A stretch of DNA of 64,000 nt, taken from assembly GCF_014648695.1 (NCBI RefSeq), contig NZ_BMRP01000014.1, positions 62,001 through 126,000 of the forward strand, in the 5' to 3' direction. The translations under genes were made by a program, and so were the position numbers. How positions within the stretch are numbered: the stretch's first letter is position 1; each line of letters starts with the position of its first letter. This stretch comes from Streptomyces albospinus. Its GTDB lineage: Bacteria; Actinomycetota; Actinomycetes; Streptomycetales; Streptomycetaceae. This document shows, in pieces, positions 49,839 through 58,203 of the stretch. The notes under the pieces are model-generated. The model worked only from the letters and a program-made list of their open reading frames with translations, did no database searches and was not told the origin of the DNA.

Positions 49839-49861
49839 CCCCCGCGCCCTCGGCGCGGGGG
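49839..49861 (+). terminator. hairpin between bldG and the anti-sigma gene
   Basis: CCCCCGCGCC (49839-49848) and GGCGCGGGGG (49852-49861) pair perfectly around CTC. It lies inside what is known in S. coelicolor as a unit transcribed both as bldG alone and as bldG plus the next gene, so it is probably a partial terminator that makes BldG in excess. Confidence 0.65.
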
Positions 49862-49935
49862 TGGAAGGAGTGGGGGGTTCCGGACACACCAGTCCGGCCC
49901 CCCGCATCGCACGCCCGCATCACTAGGGGGATGGC

Positions 49936-50367
49936 ATGGCCACCGTCGAACTTCGCTTCAGCGCCCTTCCCGAGCACGTCCGGACCGCGCGTCTGGTCGC
50001 GGCTGCCGTGGCACGGCGGGCGGGGGTGGACGAGGCCGTGCTGGACGAGGTGCGGCTCGCCGTGGGCGAGGCGTGCAGCCGGGCCGTGGGGCTGCACGAA
50101 AGCCATGGCATCGCGGCTCCGGTGCGGGTCGTGCTGATCGAGGACGAGAAGAAGTTCTCGATCGAGGTGGGCGACGGCGTGTCCGGCCCCGGCGGGGCGG
50201 GCGGCACCGAGGCCGAGGGCGCCGCGGAAGCCGACGCCGAGGGCGAGGACGAGATGGGCCTCGCGGTGATCAGCGGGCTGGTCGACGACGTGGAGGTCAC
50301 CTCTGGCGAGGACGGCGGGCTGATCCGTATGAGCTGGCCCGCGAACCCGGCTCCGGTCCTGCCGTAG
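49936..50367 (+). CDS. anti-sigma factor, RsbW-like kinase-fold protein (BldG partner)
   Basis: 143 residues of the HATPase_c (GHKL) fold: DEVRLAVGEACSRAVGLHE is the N-box region (Glu-x-x-x-Asn position modified to Glu-Ala-Cys-Ser-Arg), FSIEVGDGVSGPGG the G1 box and MGLAVISGLVDDVEV the G2-like part. The Asn of the N box is replaced, so kinase activity may be weak or lost. An acidic insert (EAEGAAEADAEGEDE) lies between G boxes. It would bind a sigma factor and BldG. The ATG at 49936 follows AGGGGGAT. Confidence 0.9.
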   Translation: MATVELRFSALPEHVRTARLVAAAVARRAGVDEAVLDEVRLAVGEACSRAVGLHESHGIAAPVRVVLIEDEKKFSIEVGDGVSGPGGAGGTEAEGAAEADAEGEDEMGLAVISGLVDDVEVTSGEDGGLIRMSWPANPAPVLP

Positions 50368-51020
50368 GGGTAGGGCGGCCGGGCAGAGCCAGCGGAGCAC
50401 CGGGCGGACTGCTCCGGGGACCAGCGGGTCTTCGTGCGCGGCCGAGGGAGCGCGCACCCCTCCGCGTACAGCACCGAGAACCCGGTCGGGCGCGCGCCGA
50501 TCGTGAGCGTGCCGGTCCGCACGATCGTGGCGCTGCCGGCCATGTGCTCCCGCAGTCGAGCGCGGCAGCTTTTCCCGCCCCCGTGAGGCCGTTGTCGGCC
50601 GTCGGGGAGCTCCGTGTCGGCCAGGGGCGATGCGATCCGGACGCGATCTGACGGCTCATCATCATGCTCCCACGGGTGGCGGAGGTGCCGGGCGCCGGCC
50701 GTGCGGCGGCGGGGCGGCGGCTCAATTCCCTCCGGTTTCACGTCGGTCGCAGTCGACTCACGCGGCAGCGTGGTGTCTTTGAGCAGCGGCGATCAGTAGG
50801 AAAACGAGATCATCGGCCAGGGGTCAGCGAATTCGGGAGTTTCCCTCGTGCGGGCGAATTCGGCGAACCGCCAACCTTTTGATCTTCCCAGGAGCAGGCG
50901 AATTCCCTTTGAGGCGCCCTGTTTTGATCAACCGTGGCTCCCTACAATCCGTCCACATCTTGCTCAGGACGCCTGAGCGTGCTTCCGCGCGCCCATGTGC
51001 CATAACGTCAAGGAGGACGA
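50368..51020. other. 653-bp gap before hppA
   Basis: I see no gene here. The left part is GC-rich with shadow frames only. The right part is less GC-rich and has three copies of GCGAATTC (50827, 50854, 50898) and the candidate hppA promoter. An AAGGAGG ribosome-binding site precedes hppA. Confidence 0.5.
50920..50948 (+). promoter_or_regulatory. candidate promoter of hppA
   Basis: TACAAT at 50943-50948 is a near-perfect -10 hexamer for this GC-rich genome, with TGTTTT 17 bp upstream as a weak -35. It lies 73 bp before the hppA ATG. Confidence 0.45.
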
Positions 51021-53429
51021 ATGGCGGGGCCTCACACCCCTCAGTTGCTGGACACCCCCTCACTTCTGGCCGGACCGTCACTTACGGCGGGAAATCGCGA
51101 CATCGTGCTGGTGATCGCCGTCGTCGCGCTGGCCGCGCTGGCCGTCGCCGCGGTGCTGGTCCGCCAAGTACTCGCGGCCGGCGAGGGAACCGAGAGCATG
51201 AAGAAGATCGCGGCGGCCGTGCAGGAAGGCGCAAATGCCTACCTGGCCCGGCAGTTGCGGACCCTCGGCGTATTCGCCGTCGTGGTGTTCTTCCTGCTCA
51301 TGTTGCTGCCTGCGGACAATTGGACGCAGCGCGCCGGACGCAGCGCCTTCTTCTTGATCGGCGCCGGATTCTCGGCGGCCACCGGCTATATCGGCATGTG
51401 GCTCGCGGTGCGCAGTAATGTGCGTGTGGCGGCTGCGGCCAGGGAGGCGACGCCGGGCGACGGCGATTCCCGGGAAAAGGATCTTACGGCCGTCTCCCAC
51501 AAGGCCATGAAGATCGCTTTCCGCACGGGCGGCGTCGTCGGCATGTTCACCGTGGGACTCGGCCTGCTCGGCGCGTCCTGCGTGGTGCTGGTGTACGCGG
51601 TGGACGCGCCCAAGGTGCTGGAGGGCTTCGGTCTCGGCGCCGCGCTGATCGCGATGTTCATGAGGGTCGGCGGCGGCATCTTCACCAAGGCCGCGGACGT
51701 CGGCGCCGACCTCGTCGGCAAGGTCGAGCAGGGCATCCCCGAGGACGACCCGCGCAACGCCGCCACCATCGCGGACAACGTCGGCGACAACGTCGGCGAC
51801 TGCGCCGGTATGGCCGCCGACCTCTTCGAGTCGTACGCCGTGACCCTGGTCGCCGCGCTCATCCTGGGCACCGCGGCCTTCGGCGACGCCGGGCTCGCGT
51901 TCCCGCTGCTGGTGCCCGCCATCGGCGTGCTGACCGCGATGGTCGGGATCTTCGTCGTCGCGCCCCGGCGCCGGGACCGCAGCGGTATGACGGCCATCAA
52001 CCGCGGCTTCTTCGTCTCCGCGGGCATCTCGCTGGTCCTGGTGGCCGCCGCGGTGTTCACGTACCTGCCGTCCAGCTACAAGGACCTCGGCGGCGTCAGC
52101 GACCCGGAGATCCTGGGCCGCAGCGGCGATCCGCGGATGCTCGCGATGGTCGCGGTCGCTATCGGGATCGTGCTGGCCGCGCTGATCCAGCAGCTGACCG
52201 GCTACTTCACCGAGACCAACCGGCGGCCCGTCCAGGACATCGGGAAGACCTCCCTGACCGGCCCGGCCACCGTCGTGCTCTCCGGTATCTCGCTCGGCCT
52301 GGAGTCGGCGGTCTACTCGGCGGTGCTGATCGCGCTGGCCGTCTACGGGGCGTTCCTGCTGGGCGGCGCCTCCATCACGCTGGCGCTGTTCGCGGTGGCG
52401 CTGGCCGGGACCGGCCTGCTGACCACGGTCGGCGTGATCGTCGCGATGGACACCTTCGGCCCGGTCTCCGACAACGCGCAGGGCATCGCCGAGATGTCCG
52501 GTGACGTCACCGGCGACGGCGCGCAGGTGCTGACCGACCTGGACGCGGTGGGCAACACCACCAAGGCCATCACCAAGGGGATCGCCATCGCGACGGCGGT
52601 GCTGGCGGCGTCCGCGCTGTTCGGCTCGTACCGGGACGCGATCGCCAACGCCGTACGGGACATCGGCCGGGCGGCCGGCGGGATGGGGCTGAGCCTGGAC
52701 ATCTCGCAGCCCAACAACCTGGTGGGGCTGATCCTGGGGGCCTCGGTCGTCTTCCTGTTCTCCGGGCTGGCGATCAACGCGGTGTCGCGGTCCGCGGGGG
52801 CGGTGGTCTTCGAGGTGCGCCGGCAGTTCCGCGAGCACCCCGGGATCATGGACTACACCGAGAAGCCCGAGTACGGGCGGGTCGTCGACATCTGCACCAA
52901 GGACGCGTTGCGCGAACTGGCCACGCCAGGGCTGCTGGCGGTGCTGACGCCCATCGCGGTCGGCTTCTCGCTCGGCGTCGGGGCGCTCGGCTCGTTCCTG
53001 GCGGGCGCGATCGGCACCGGCACGTTGATGGCGGTCTTCCTCGCCAACTCCGGTGGTGCGTGGGACAACGCCAAGAAGCTGGTCGAGGACGGCCACTACG
53101 GCGGCAAGGGGAGCGAGGCGCATGCCGCGACGGTCATCGGGGACACCGTCGGCGACCCGTTCAAGGACACCGCGGGTCCGGCGATCAACCCGCTGCTGAA
53201 GGTCATGAACCTGGTGGCGCTGCTGATCGCGCCGGCCGTGGTGAAGTTCTCGTACGGCCATGACAAGAGTCTCGGCATCCGGGCCGCGGCTGCCGCAGTG
53301 GCCCTCACGGTCATCGTCGGCGCGGTCTACGTCTCCAAGCGGCGCGGTATCGCCGTAGGTGATGAAGACAACAACTCGGAGGATTCCGGAAGCGTCGCGA
53401 AGTCGACCGAAACGGCCGTGGCGTCCTAG
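51021..53429 (+). CDS. hppA: H+-translocating membrane pyrophosphatase
   Basis: 802 residues with about 16 helices. It couples pyrophosphate hydrolysis to proton export. Signature motifs: DVGADLVGKVEQGIPEDD and NVGDNVGDCAGMAAD (substrate-binding acidic clusters), and in the C-terminal half GDTVGDPFKDTAGPA. The residues that decide potassium dependence read GNTTKAITKG, with Lys and Thr at the diagnostic positions, so it is the K+-independent type. ATG 51021 with AAGGAGG upstream. A hairpin follows 37 bp after the stop. Confidence 0.97.
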   Translation: MAGPHTPQLLDTPSLLAGPSLTAGNRDIVLVIAVVALAALAVAAVLVRQVLAAGEGTESMKKIAAAVQEGANAYLARQLRTLGVFAVVVFFLLMLLPADNWTQRAGRSAFFLIGAGFSAATGYIGMWLAVRSNVRVAAAAREATPGDGDSREKDLTAVSHKAMKIAFRTGGVVGMFTVGLGLLGASCVVLVYAVDAPKVLEGFGLGAALIAMFMRVGGGIFTKAADVGADLVGKVEQGIPEDDPRNAATIADNVGDNVGDCAGMAADLFESYAVTLVAALILGTAAFGDAGLAFPLLVPAIGVLTAMVGIFVVAPRRRDRSGMTAINRGFFVSAGISLVLVAAAVFTYLPSSYKDLGGVSDPEILGRSGDPRMLAMVAVAIGIVLAALIQQLTGYFTETNRRPVQDIGKTSLTGPATVVLSGISLGLESAVYSAVLIALAVYGAFLLGGASITLALFAVALAGTGLLTTVGVIVAMDTFGPVSDNAQGIAEMSGDVTGDGAQVLTDLDAVGNTTKAITKGIAIATAVLAASALFGSYRDAIANAVRDIGRAAGGMGLSLDISQPNNLVGLILGASVVFLFSGLAINAVSRSAGAVVFEVRRQFREHPGIMDYTEKPEYGRVVDICTKDALRELATPGLLAVLTPIAVGFSLGVGALGSFLAGAIGTGTLMAVFLANSGGAWDNAKKLVEDGHYGGKGSEAHAATVIGDTVGDPFKDTAGPAINPLLKVMNLVALLIAPAVVKFSYGHDKSLGIRAAAAAVALTVIVGAVYVSKRRGIAVGDEDNNSEDSGSVAKSTETAVAS

Positions 53430-53466
53430 GAGGCGCGGCCGGCGGAACGGCCTGAGGACCGCTCAA

Positions 53467-53511
53467 CGGGCGGGTGGACGGCGCTTTTTGTGCGCGCCGG
53501 ACACCCGCCCG
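53467..53511 (+). terminator. hppA terminator
   Basis: CGGGCGGGTG (53467-53476) pairs with 53502-53511, and inside it GGCGC pairs with GCGCC around TTTTTGTGC. This gives a stacked stem 37 bp after the hppA stop. Confidence 0.75.
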
Positions 53512-53645
53512 CGGTGTGTCCGGCCGACCCCGCCGTCCTTGGTGCAAATGGCTGCAATGCGGGCCGGAGAGGATGCCCGTCCCATCGACCAGGCCGTTTG
53601 GCCGTGTATGTTCCGGGGCCGAGAGCCATGGAAGGGACCAATCCG

Positions 53646-54233
53646 GTGAACAAGAAGCTTGTGGCTGCACTGTCCGGCGGTGCGGCACTCCTGCTCGCGC
53701 TGACCGGTTGCAGCAGCGACAACAACAGCAAGAAGCTCGACAGCTGGGCGAAGTCGTTCTGCGACCCCGCGCAGGCTCCGTTCAAGCAGATCCAGGACGC
53801 CAACGCGGCCATGCAGACGGCCGACACCGGCAACGCGGACTCCAAGAAGGTCCAGCAGACCGACTCGACGGCGTTCGGGCAGATCTCGCAGGCGTACGGC
53901 GAGCTGTCCAAGTCCCTCGACAAGGCGGGGGCGCCGCCGAGCGACGGCGGCGCGGACGCGCAGAAGAACGCGGTCAAGGAACTCAACTCCCTCTCCACGG
54001 GATACGCCGCCCTCAAGAAGCAGGTCGACGGCCTGGACACCTCGGACAAGCTGAAGTTCGCGGACGGGCTGCGCAATCTCTCCAACGGGATCAACAAGCT
54101 CAACACGCAGAGCGAGCAGGCGTTCAAGAAGCTGGAGGCCGGCGACGTGGGCAAGGCGATGGCCAAGCAGAAGGGCTGTCAGAACCAGGGCGCGTCCGGT
54201 TCACCGTCCGCCGCGCCGTCCAAGAGCGCGTAG
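53646..54233 (+). CDS. small lipoprotein with helical repeats
   Basis: 195-residue precursor. Signal peptide VNKKLVAALSGGAALLLALTGC with the lipobox LTGC (Cys about residue 22). The mature part is helical with repeated Lys/Gln/Ser segments (AYGELSKSLDKAGAPP, ALKKQVDGLDTSDKLKF) and two Cys near start (SFCDP) and end (KGCQNQ). It resembles the uncharacterised lipoprotein that follows hppA in other streptomycetes. GTG 53646 with GGAAGGGA about 9 bases upstream fits the signal peptide better than ATG 53628. Confidence 0.85.
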   Translation: MNKKLVAALSGGAALLLALTGCSSDNNSKKLDSWAKSFCDPAQAPFKQIQDANAAMQTADTGNADSKKVQQTDSTAFGQISQAYGELSKSLDKAGAPPSDGGADAQKNAVKELNSLSTGYAALKKQVDGLDTSDKLKFADGLRNLSNGINKLNTQSEQAFKKLEAGDVGKAMAKQKGCQNQGASGSPSAAPSKSA

Positions 54234-54277
54234 CGCGGGATACGCGTAACGCGCGATAGCTGAGCGGGCTCGAACGG

Positions 54278-54318
54278 CGGCCCGGCGACGCGCCCGAGGC
54301 GGGCGTGGCGCCGGGCCG
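54278..54318 (+). terminator. terminator after the lipoprotein gene
   Basis: CGGCCCGGCG (54278-54287) pairs with 54309-54318, with an inner CGCCCG/CGGGCG stem. It separates the lipoprotein and methyltransferase genes, 45 bp after the first stop. Confidence 0.7.
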
Positions 54319-54324
54319 TCGCCG

Positions 54325-54348
54325 ATTGTCGGTGGCAGGGCCGACAAT
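54325..54348. promoter_or_regulatory. inverted repeat just upstream of the methyltransferase start
   Basis: ATTGTCGG and CCGACAAT (8 bp each, 8 bp apart) end 6 bp before the GTG at 54355. As an operator it would cover the core promoter or leader; as RNA it could hide the ribosome-binding site. Confidence 0.4.
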
Positions 54349-54354
54349 GGACGG

Positions 54355-55896
54355 GTGACGACGCACCTCCCCACCGCAGATGCCCAGGACCCCGACAGCA
54401 GCGCCCGTACGAGCCGGCTGCGCGAGGCGCTGCTGGCCGCCGCCTTCACCGCCGACGGGCTGCTGGACCTGCTCGGCGCGCCCGCGTATGCCGCGCTGGC
54501 CCGCAGCGAGACCGTCCCCGCGCTGCGGGCGACCCGCGGCGACGGCCCGCTGGAGACCCTGGTGCGGCTGTTCCTGTTGCAGCGTCCGGTGCCGGAGGCG
54601 CGGGTCCGGTCGGCGCTGCCGGTGGCCGACTGCCTCGCCGACGGCTGGCTGGTGCGGGACGGCGGCGAGTTGCGCGCCACGGTGGATGTGCGGCCGTACG
54701 GCGGTCCCGAGGGGCAGGACTGGTGGATCGTCTCCGACCTGGGCTGCGCGGTCGGCGGTGCGGGCGGCATCCGGGGCGTCGGGGAAGGCGATCGCGCCCA
54801 GCTGGTGCTCGGCGTCGGCGGTGCGTCCACGACCCTCGCCGGGATCACCGCGCGCCGCCCCGTCGCCAAGGCGCTCGACCTCGGTACGGGCTCCGGCATC
54901 CAGGCGCTGCACGCCGCCCAGCACGCCACACGGGTCACCGCCACCGACCTCAACCCCCGGGCGCTGCGGATCGCCGCGCTGACGCTGGCGCTCTCCGGGG
55001 CGCGGCCGGCCGACCTGCGGGAGGGGTCGCTCTTCGAGCCGGTCGGCGAGGAGACCTTCGATCTCATCGTGTCCAACCCGCCGTTCGTGATCTCCCCCGT
55101 CCGTCCCGAGGGGGCCCGGCTCACCTACCGGGACGGCGGCATGGGCGGCGACGACCTGTGCCGCACGCTCGTCCAGCAGGCCGCCGCGCACCTCAACGAC
55201 GGCGGGTACTGCCAGCTGCTGGCCAATTGGGAGCATGTGGCGGGCGAGGAGTGGCAGGACCGGCTGCGCGCCTGGGTGCCCCGGGGCTGCGACGCCTGGA
55301 TCGTGCAGCGCGAGGTGCAGGACATCACGCAGTACGCCGAGCTGTGGCTGCGGGACGCCGGCGACCACCGCACCGGCGCGGACGCGTACGCCGCGCGGTA
55401 CGACGCCTGGCTGGACGAGTTCGAGGCGCGCAAGACCAAGGCCGTCGGCTTCGGCTGGATCACGCTGCGCAAGTCCGGTGCCCAGGACCCGTCCGTCACG
55501 GTCGAGGAATGGCCGCATCCGGTGGAACAGCCGCTGGGGGACGCGGTGCTGCGGCATTTCGACCGGCAGGACTATCTGCGGGCGACGGACGATGCGGCGC
55601 TGCTGGCGGGGCACTTCCGGCTCGCCGCCGAGGTGGTGCAGGAGCAGGTCGGGCTGCCCGGTGCGGAGGACCCGGAGCATGTGGTGCTCCGTCAGAACCG
55701 CGGTATGCGGCGGGCGACGAAGGTGGACACGGTGGGCGCGGGCTTCGCCGGGGTGTGCGACGGCTCGCTTCCGGCCGGCCGGATCCTGGACGCCATCGCC
55801 CAGCTCGTCGGTGAGGACCCGGTGCTGCTGCGGGACCGGACGCCGAGTTCGATCCGGATGCTGATCGAGCAGGGGTTCCTGGAGCCGGTGGGCTGA
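54355..55896 (+). CDS. class I SAM-dependent methyltransferase (HemK/RlmG-like)
   Basis: 513 residues. The N-terminal 150 residues are a helical/winged domain. The Rossmann core (about 165-310) shows DLGTGSGIQAL (motif I), TATDLNPRAL (motif II) and SNPPFVISP (motif IV, NPPF), typical of enzymes that methylate amide or exocyclic amino groups in nucleic acids or proteins. The C-terminal 200 residues (EFEARKTKAVGFGWITLRK) extend beyond HemK. The GTG at 54355 has the best fit; an inverted repeat ends just before it. The homologue sits between topA and the hppA/lipoprotein genes in S. coelicolor as I remember it. Confidence 0.9.
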   Translation: MTTHLPTADAQDPDSSARTSRLREALLAAAFTADGLLDLLGAPAYAALARSETVPALRATRGDGPLETLVRLFLLQRPVPEARVRSALPVADCLADGWLVRDGGELRATVDVRPYGGPEGQDWWIVSDLGCAVGGAGGIRGVGEGDRAQLVLGVGGASTTLAGITARRPVAKALDLGTGSGIQALHAAQHATRVTATDLNPRALRIAALTLALSGARPADLREGSLFEPVGEETFDLIVSNPPFVISPVRPEGARLTYRDGGMGGDDLCRTLVQQAAAHLNDGGYCQLLANWEHVAGEEWQDRLRAWVPRGCDAWIVQREVQDITQYAELWLRDAGDHRTGADAYAARYDAWLDEFEARKTKAVGFGWITLRKSGAQDPSVTVEEWPHPVEQPLGDAVLRHFDRQDYLRATDDAALLAGHFRLAAEVVQEQVGLPGAEDPEHVVLRQNRGMRRATKVDTVGAGFAGVCDGSLPAGRILDAIAQLVGEDPVLLRDRTPSSIRMLIEQGFLEPVG

Positions 55897-56226
55897 GCCG
55901 GGGGGCGAGGCGCGGGGCCGGGCGCGGCGAACGCGGCGCCGTTCAGACGGAGTTCGCACGGTGCCGTACGAGGGCGCCGGGCTGCGGGTGCCGGAGGCCG
56001 GGCGCACTTGGCGACGGGACGGTGCTTCCGGCTGCGGGGCGGGGACGGGCGGCCGGGTGTGGGGCGGCCGGGGCGACTGCGCCTCCGGGGGCGGACGTTC
56101 GGATTCGGCCAGATCCGGCTAAGTGGACCGATTATGGAGCGGAACGGGAACCTCCGCCCGAGGTTCGTCGTATTCCTGAAGGAAGGTCACCAACAGGCCC
56201 ATTGGCCCATTAGTGAGGAATCCGAC
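55897..56226. other. 330-bp intergenic region upstream of the small secreted-protein gene
   Basis: The left part is GC-rich and empty. The last 90 bp become less GC-rich and contain AGATCCGGCTAAGT and the palindrome GGCCCATTGGCC at 56196-56207. No gene is supported. Confidence 0.5.
56196..56207 (+). promoter_or_regulatory. palindromic GGCCCATTGGCC element
   Basis: The 12-bp core is identical, on the coding strand, to the one upstream of acs (33923-33934), and is followed by CATTAGT, against TATTGGT there. It ends 19 bp before the ATG at 56227. Confidence 0.45.
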
Positions 56227-56631
56227 ATGAACCGCACGCTTCGCTACACCGGAGTCGCCCTGGCCACCGTCGCCCTGCTCGCCGGAGGTTCGGCCGTCGC
56301 CATGGCCGCGCCGCAGGCCGTCCACGCGTCGGCGCCGGTCGTCGCCACGGCGCCCGCGGCGGCGACGCTGACGGCCAAGGCCAGCGCGACGACGGTCAAG
56401 GCGTGGCAGGAGTTCCGGATCAGCGGTGCCGCCAAGGGCATCAAGGCGGGCACCAAGGTCACGGTCCAGCAGAAGCAGGGCAAGAAGTGGGTGTCGCTGC
56501 CGGCCCAGGCACCGGTCAACAGCAAGGGCAGCTACGCGATACGTGTGAAGCTCGGCATCAAGGGCGTCAACCAGCTGCGTATCGCGGCCGGGAGCACCGT
56601 CTCGCCGGTGGTGAAGGTCACCGTCCGCTGA
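56227..56631 (+). CDS. small secreted beta-rich protein
   Basis: 134 residues. A Sec signal peptide (MNRTLRYTGVALATVALLAGG...AMAAP, cleavage likely after AMA) precedes an exported domain of about 85 residues with Lys-rich strands (TTVKAWQEFRISG, KVTVQQKQGKKWVSL, GSYAIRVKLGIKGVNQLRI). The strand pattern suggests an Ig-like or bacterial surface fold. No enzymatic motif. The gene converges on the DUF2752 gene and ends inside their shared terminator. Confidence 0.85.
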   Translation: MNRTLRYTGVALATVALLAGGSAVAMAAPQAVHASAPVVATAPAAATLTAKASATTVKAWQEFRISGAAKGIKAGTKVTVQQKQGKKWVSLPAQAPVNSKGSYAIRVKLGIKGVNQLRIAAGSTVSPVVKVTVR

Positions 56632-56654
56632 CCGCGGCGGGCTCCGCGGTCAGC
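56627..56654. terminator. shared hairpin overlapping both stop codons
   Basis: GCTGACCGCGG (56627-56637) and its complement (56644-56654) flank CGGGCT. The stops of the plus gene (56631) and the minus DUF2752 gene (56650) both lie in the stem, so it should terminate both directions. Confidence 0.75.
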
Positions 56655-57126
56655 CGATGAGGTTGCGGGCGACCATCCACACCGCGGCGATGCCCATGAC
56701 CACGGCATTGCCGCGGGCCGTCAGCCGCAGCGGGTGGCGCTGCCCGCGGAGCCCGGCGGCCAGCCAGCGCACCAGGACGTACGCGACGGCCGGCACGCCC
56801 AGCGTGAGAAGTGCGGCGTTGTCGTGGAAGGCCCCCGGGACGTCGCCGTGCATCAGGTCGTACGCCATCCGCGTGCCGCCGCAGAACGGACACAGCAGCC
56901 CGGTGGCCCAGCGGAACGGACAGGGGAGCAGCAGCTGCCCGGAGTGGTGCGGGTTGGTGTTCCAGAGGTAGCCGGCGCCCAGCGCGCCGATGCCGAGCGC
57001 GAGGGACGCCTGGCGGACGGTGCGCCGGCGGACGGACACGGCGACGGGGCCGCCGGGCGCGTCCGGCGGGACGGGCCCGCCCGGCGGCAGCGGCTCGGAG
57101 GCCCCCCGGGACTCGTGGCGGCTCAC
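56650..57126 (-). CDS. DUF2752 membrane protein
   Basis: 158 residues. After a Pro/Gly-rich start come a helix (ASLALGIGALGAGYLW), the DUF2752 signature CPFRWATGLLCPFCGGTR with three Cys, and two more helices. Role unknown. The GTG start overlaps the stop of the upstream gene by GTGA (57123-57126), so the pair is translationally coupled. Confidence 0.92.
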   Translation of the reverse strand: MSRHESRGASEPLPPGGPVPPDAPGGPVAVSVRRRTVRQASLALGIGALGAGYLWNTNPHHSGQLLLPCPFRWATGLLCPFCGGTRMAYDLMHGDVPGAFHDNAALLTLGVPAVAYVLVRWLAAGLRGQRHPLRLTARGNAVVMGIAAVWMVARNLIG

Positions 57127-57704
57127 ACGCTCAGCGACCGGGCGTAGTTGACCTGGTTCATGACGAACATGACCTGCTCGCGCGACTGCACCGGGATCAT
57201 CGTGGAGTGGTGGCGGCCCCCGCTGTTCACCGTGACCTGCACGAAGCCGGTCGTGGTGCGCTCCTTCATCAGGAGGAAGAGCAGGCCGAGGAGACAGAAG
57301 AGGAAGAAGACGATGGCGAGGACGATCGCGTGCGCGGGGATCTTCTCCTCCGTGCGGGACATGTCGGTGACCGTCCAGACGGCGCCCCGGAGCGGCATCG
57401 AGCCGGCCGGCGTCATGATCGTGTCGCCGCTGACCGCGATATCGCCGAGCGAGAGCGCCGCGCCGCCGACCGGAGGCGGCTGCTGGGCCGGGAAACCGAC
57501 GGGTGCGGGCGGCGGCGGGAAGCCGGGCGCGGGCGGCGGCGGAGCGGCCTGCGGGTAGCCGTAACCGGGCTCGCCGGGGCGGCCACCCTGCGGGTAGCCG
57601 TATCCGGCGTCGGCGGGCCGGCCGGGCTCCGGGGCGGCGTACGGGTTCTGTCCGGGCGGGCCCGGCGGCTGCTCCGGTGGCGGTCCGGGGTACTGGTTCG
57701 CCAT
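57123..57704 (-). CDS. Pro-rich single-pass membrane protein
   Basis: 193 residues. The first 85 are Pro/Gly/Tyr-rich, with repeated GYGYPQ and PPPPAP units, a disordered arm typical of actinobacterial membrane proteins. A globular segment (LSLGDIAVSGDTIMTPAGSMPL) precedes one strong helix (AIVLAIVFFLFCLLGLLFLLM) and a C-terminal domain. It probably interacts with the DUF2752 protein it is coupled to. ATG 57704 gives MANQYPG; upstream in-frame codons have no support. Confidence 0.85.
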   Translation of the reverse strand: MANQYPGPPPEQPPGPPGQNPYAAPEPGRPADAGYGYPQGGRPGEPGYGYPQAAPPPPAPGFPPPPAPVGFPAQQPPPVGGAALSLGDIAVSGDTIMTPAGSMPLRGAVWTVTDMSRTEEKIPAHAIVLAIVFFLFCLLGLLFLLMKERTTTGFVQVTVNSGGRHHSTMIPVQSREQVMFVMNQVNYARSLSV

Positions 57705-58203
57705 GGGTGATCTTCCCCCCGAGGATGCGTGACGACGGCAGTACACGGCTCGAACGGTGAGCCGTGCCGCGTCCATCCTGCCAGTCCGCTTACCTGACGT
57801 ATCAAGGTGATGACGGCATCCGCTGTCACCTTGTGACAGTAGCGGTCCCGCCGCGGACACGCCGACGGGGCGGGATGCCGTCCGCCGGACGGTTACTCTG
57901 CGAGATCACCGGCGGTAGCGGTGCGGTGGCGCGCCGAGGACGGCCGGGAGGCGTGCGGTCCCGTGCCGCGGGCCCGCCATGATCCATCCGAGCCGCCGCA
58001 GGGCGGCCGGAGAGCGGCTGAGACGGTCGGGGCGGCGCGAAGGCATGTAGTCGGGTTACCGTTCGAGTGGCGTTGCGGGGTTTTTCCGTTTGACACGGGG
58101 GCGGGAGGTACCGTCACACTCCGCAGCGTCAAGCGTCACCGCAGTGTGCCCCGGGCGTCCGGCCCGGGAGCCTTTCCAGCGTCGACCGGAGAGAAGAGCG
58201 AAG
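57705..58203. other. divergent promoter region upstream of topA
   Basis: 499 bp without a gene, between the Pro-rich membrane gene and topA. At 57804-57832 the imperfect palindrome AAGGTGA...TCACCTT (7-bp arms, 15 bp apart, with GG/CC nearer the centre) is a possible operator. A long leader before topA is consistent with its supercoiling-dependent control known in Streptomyces. Confidence 0.5.

Noticed and set aside
49923..50741. Minus-strand open frame with KPEGIEPPPRR-like start
   Set aside because: It runs antisense to the anti-sigma gene and has no family; the rest lies in the gap before hppA.
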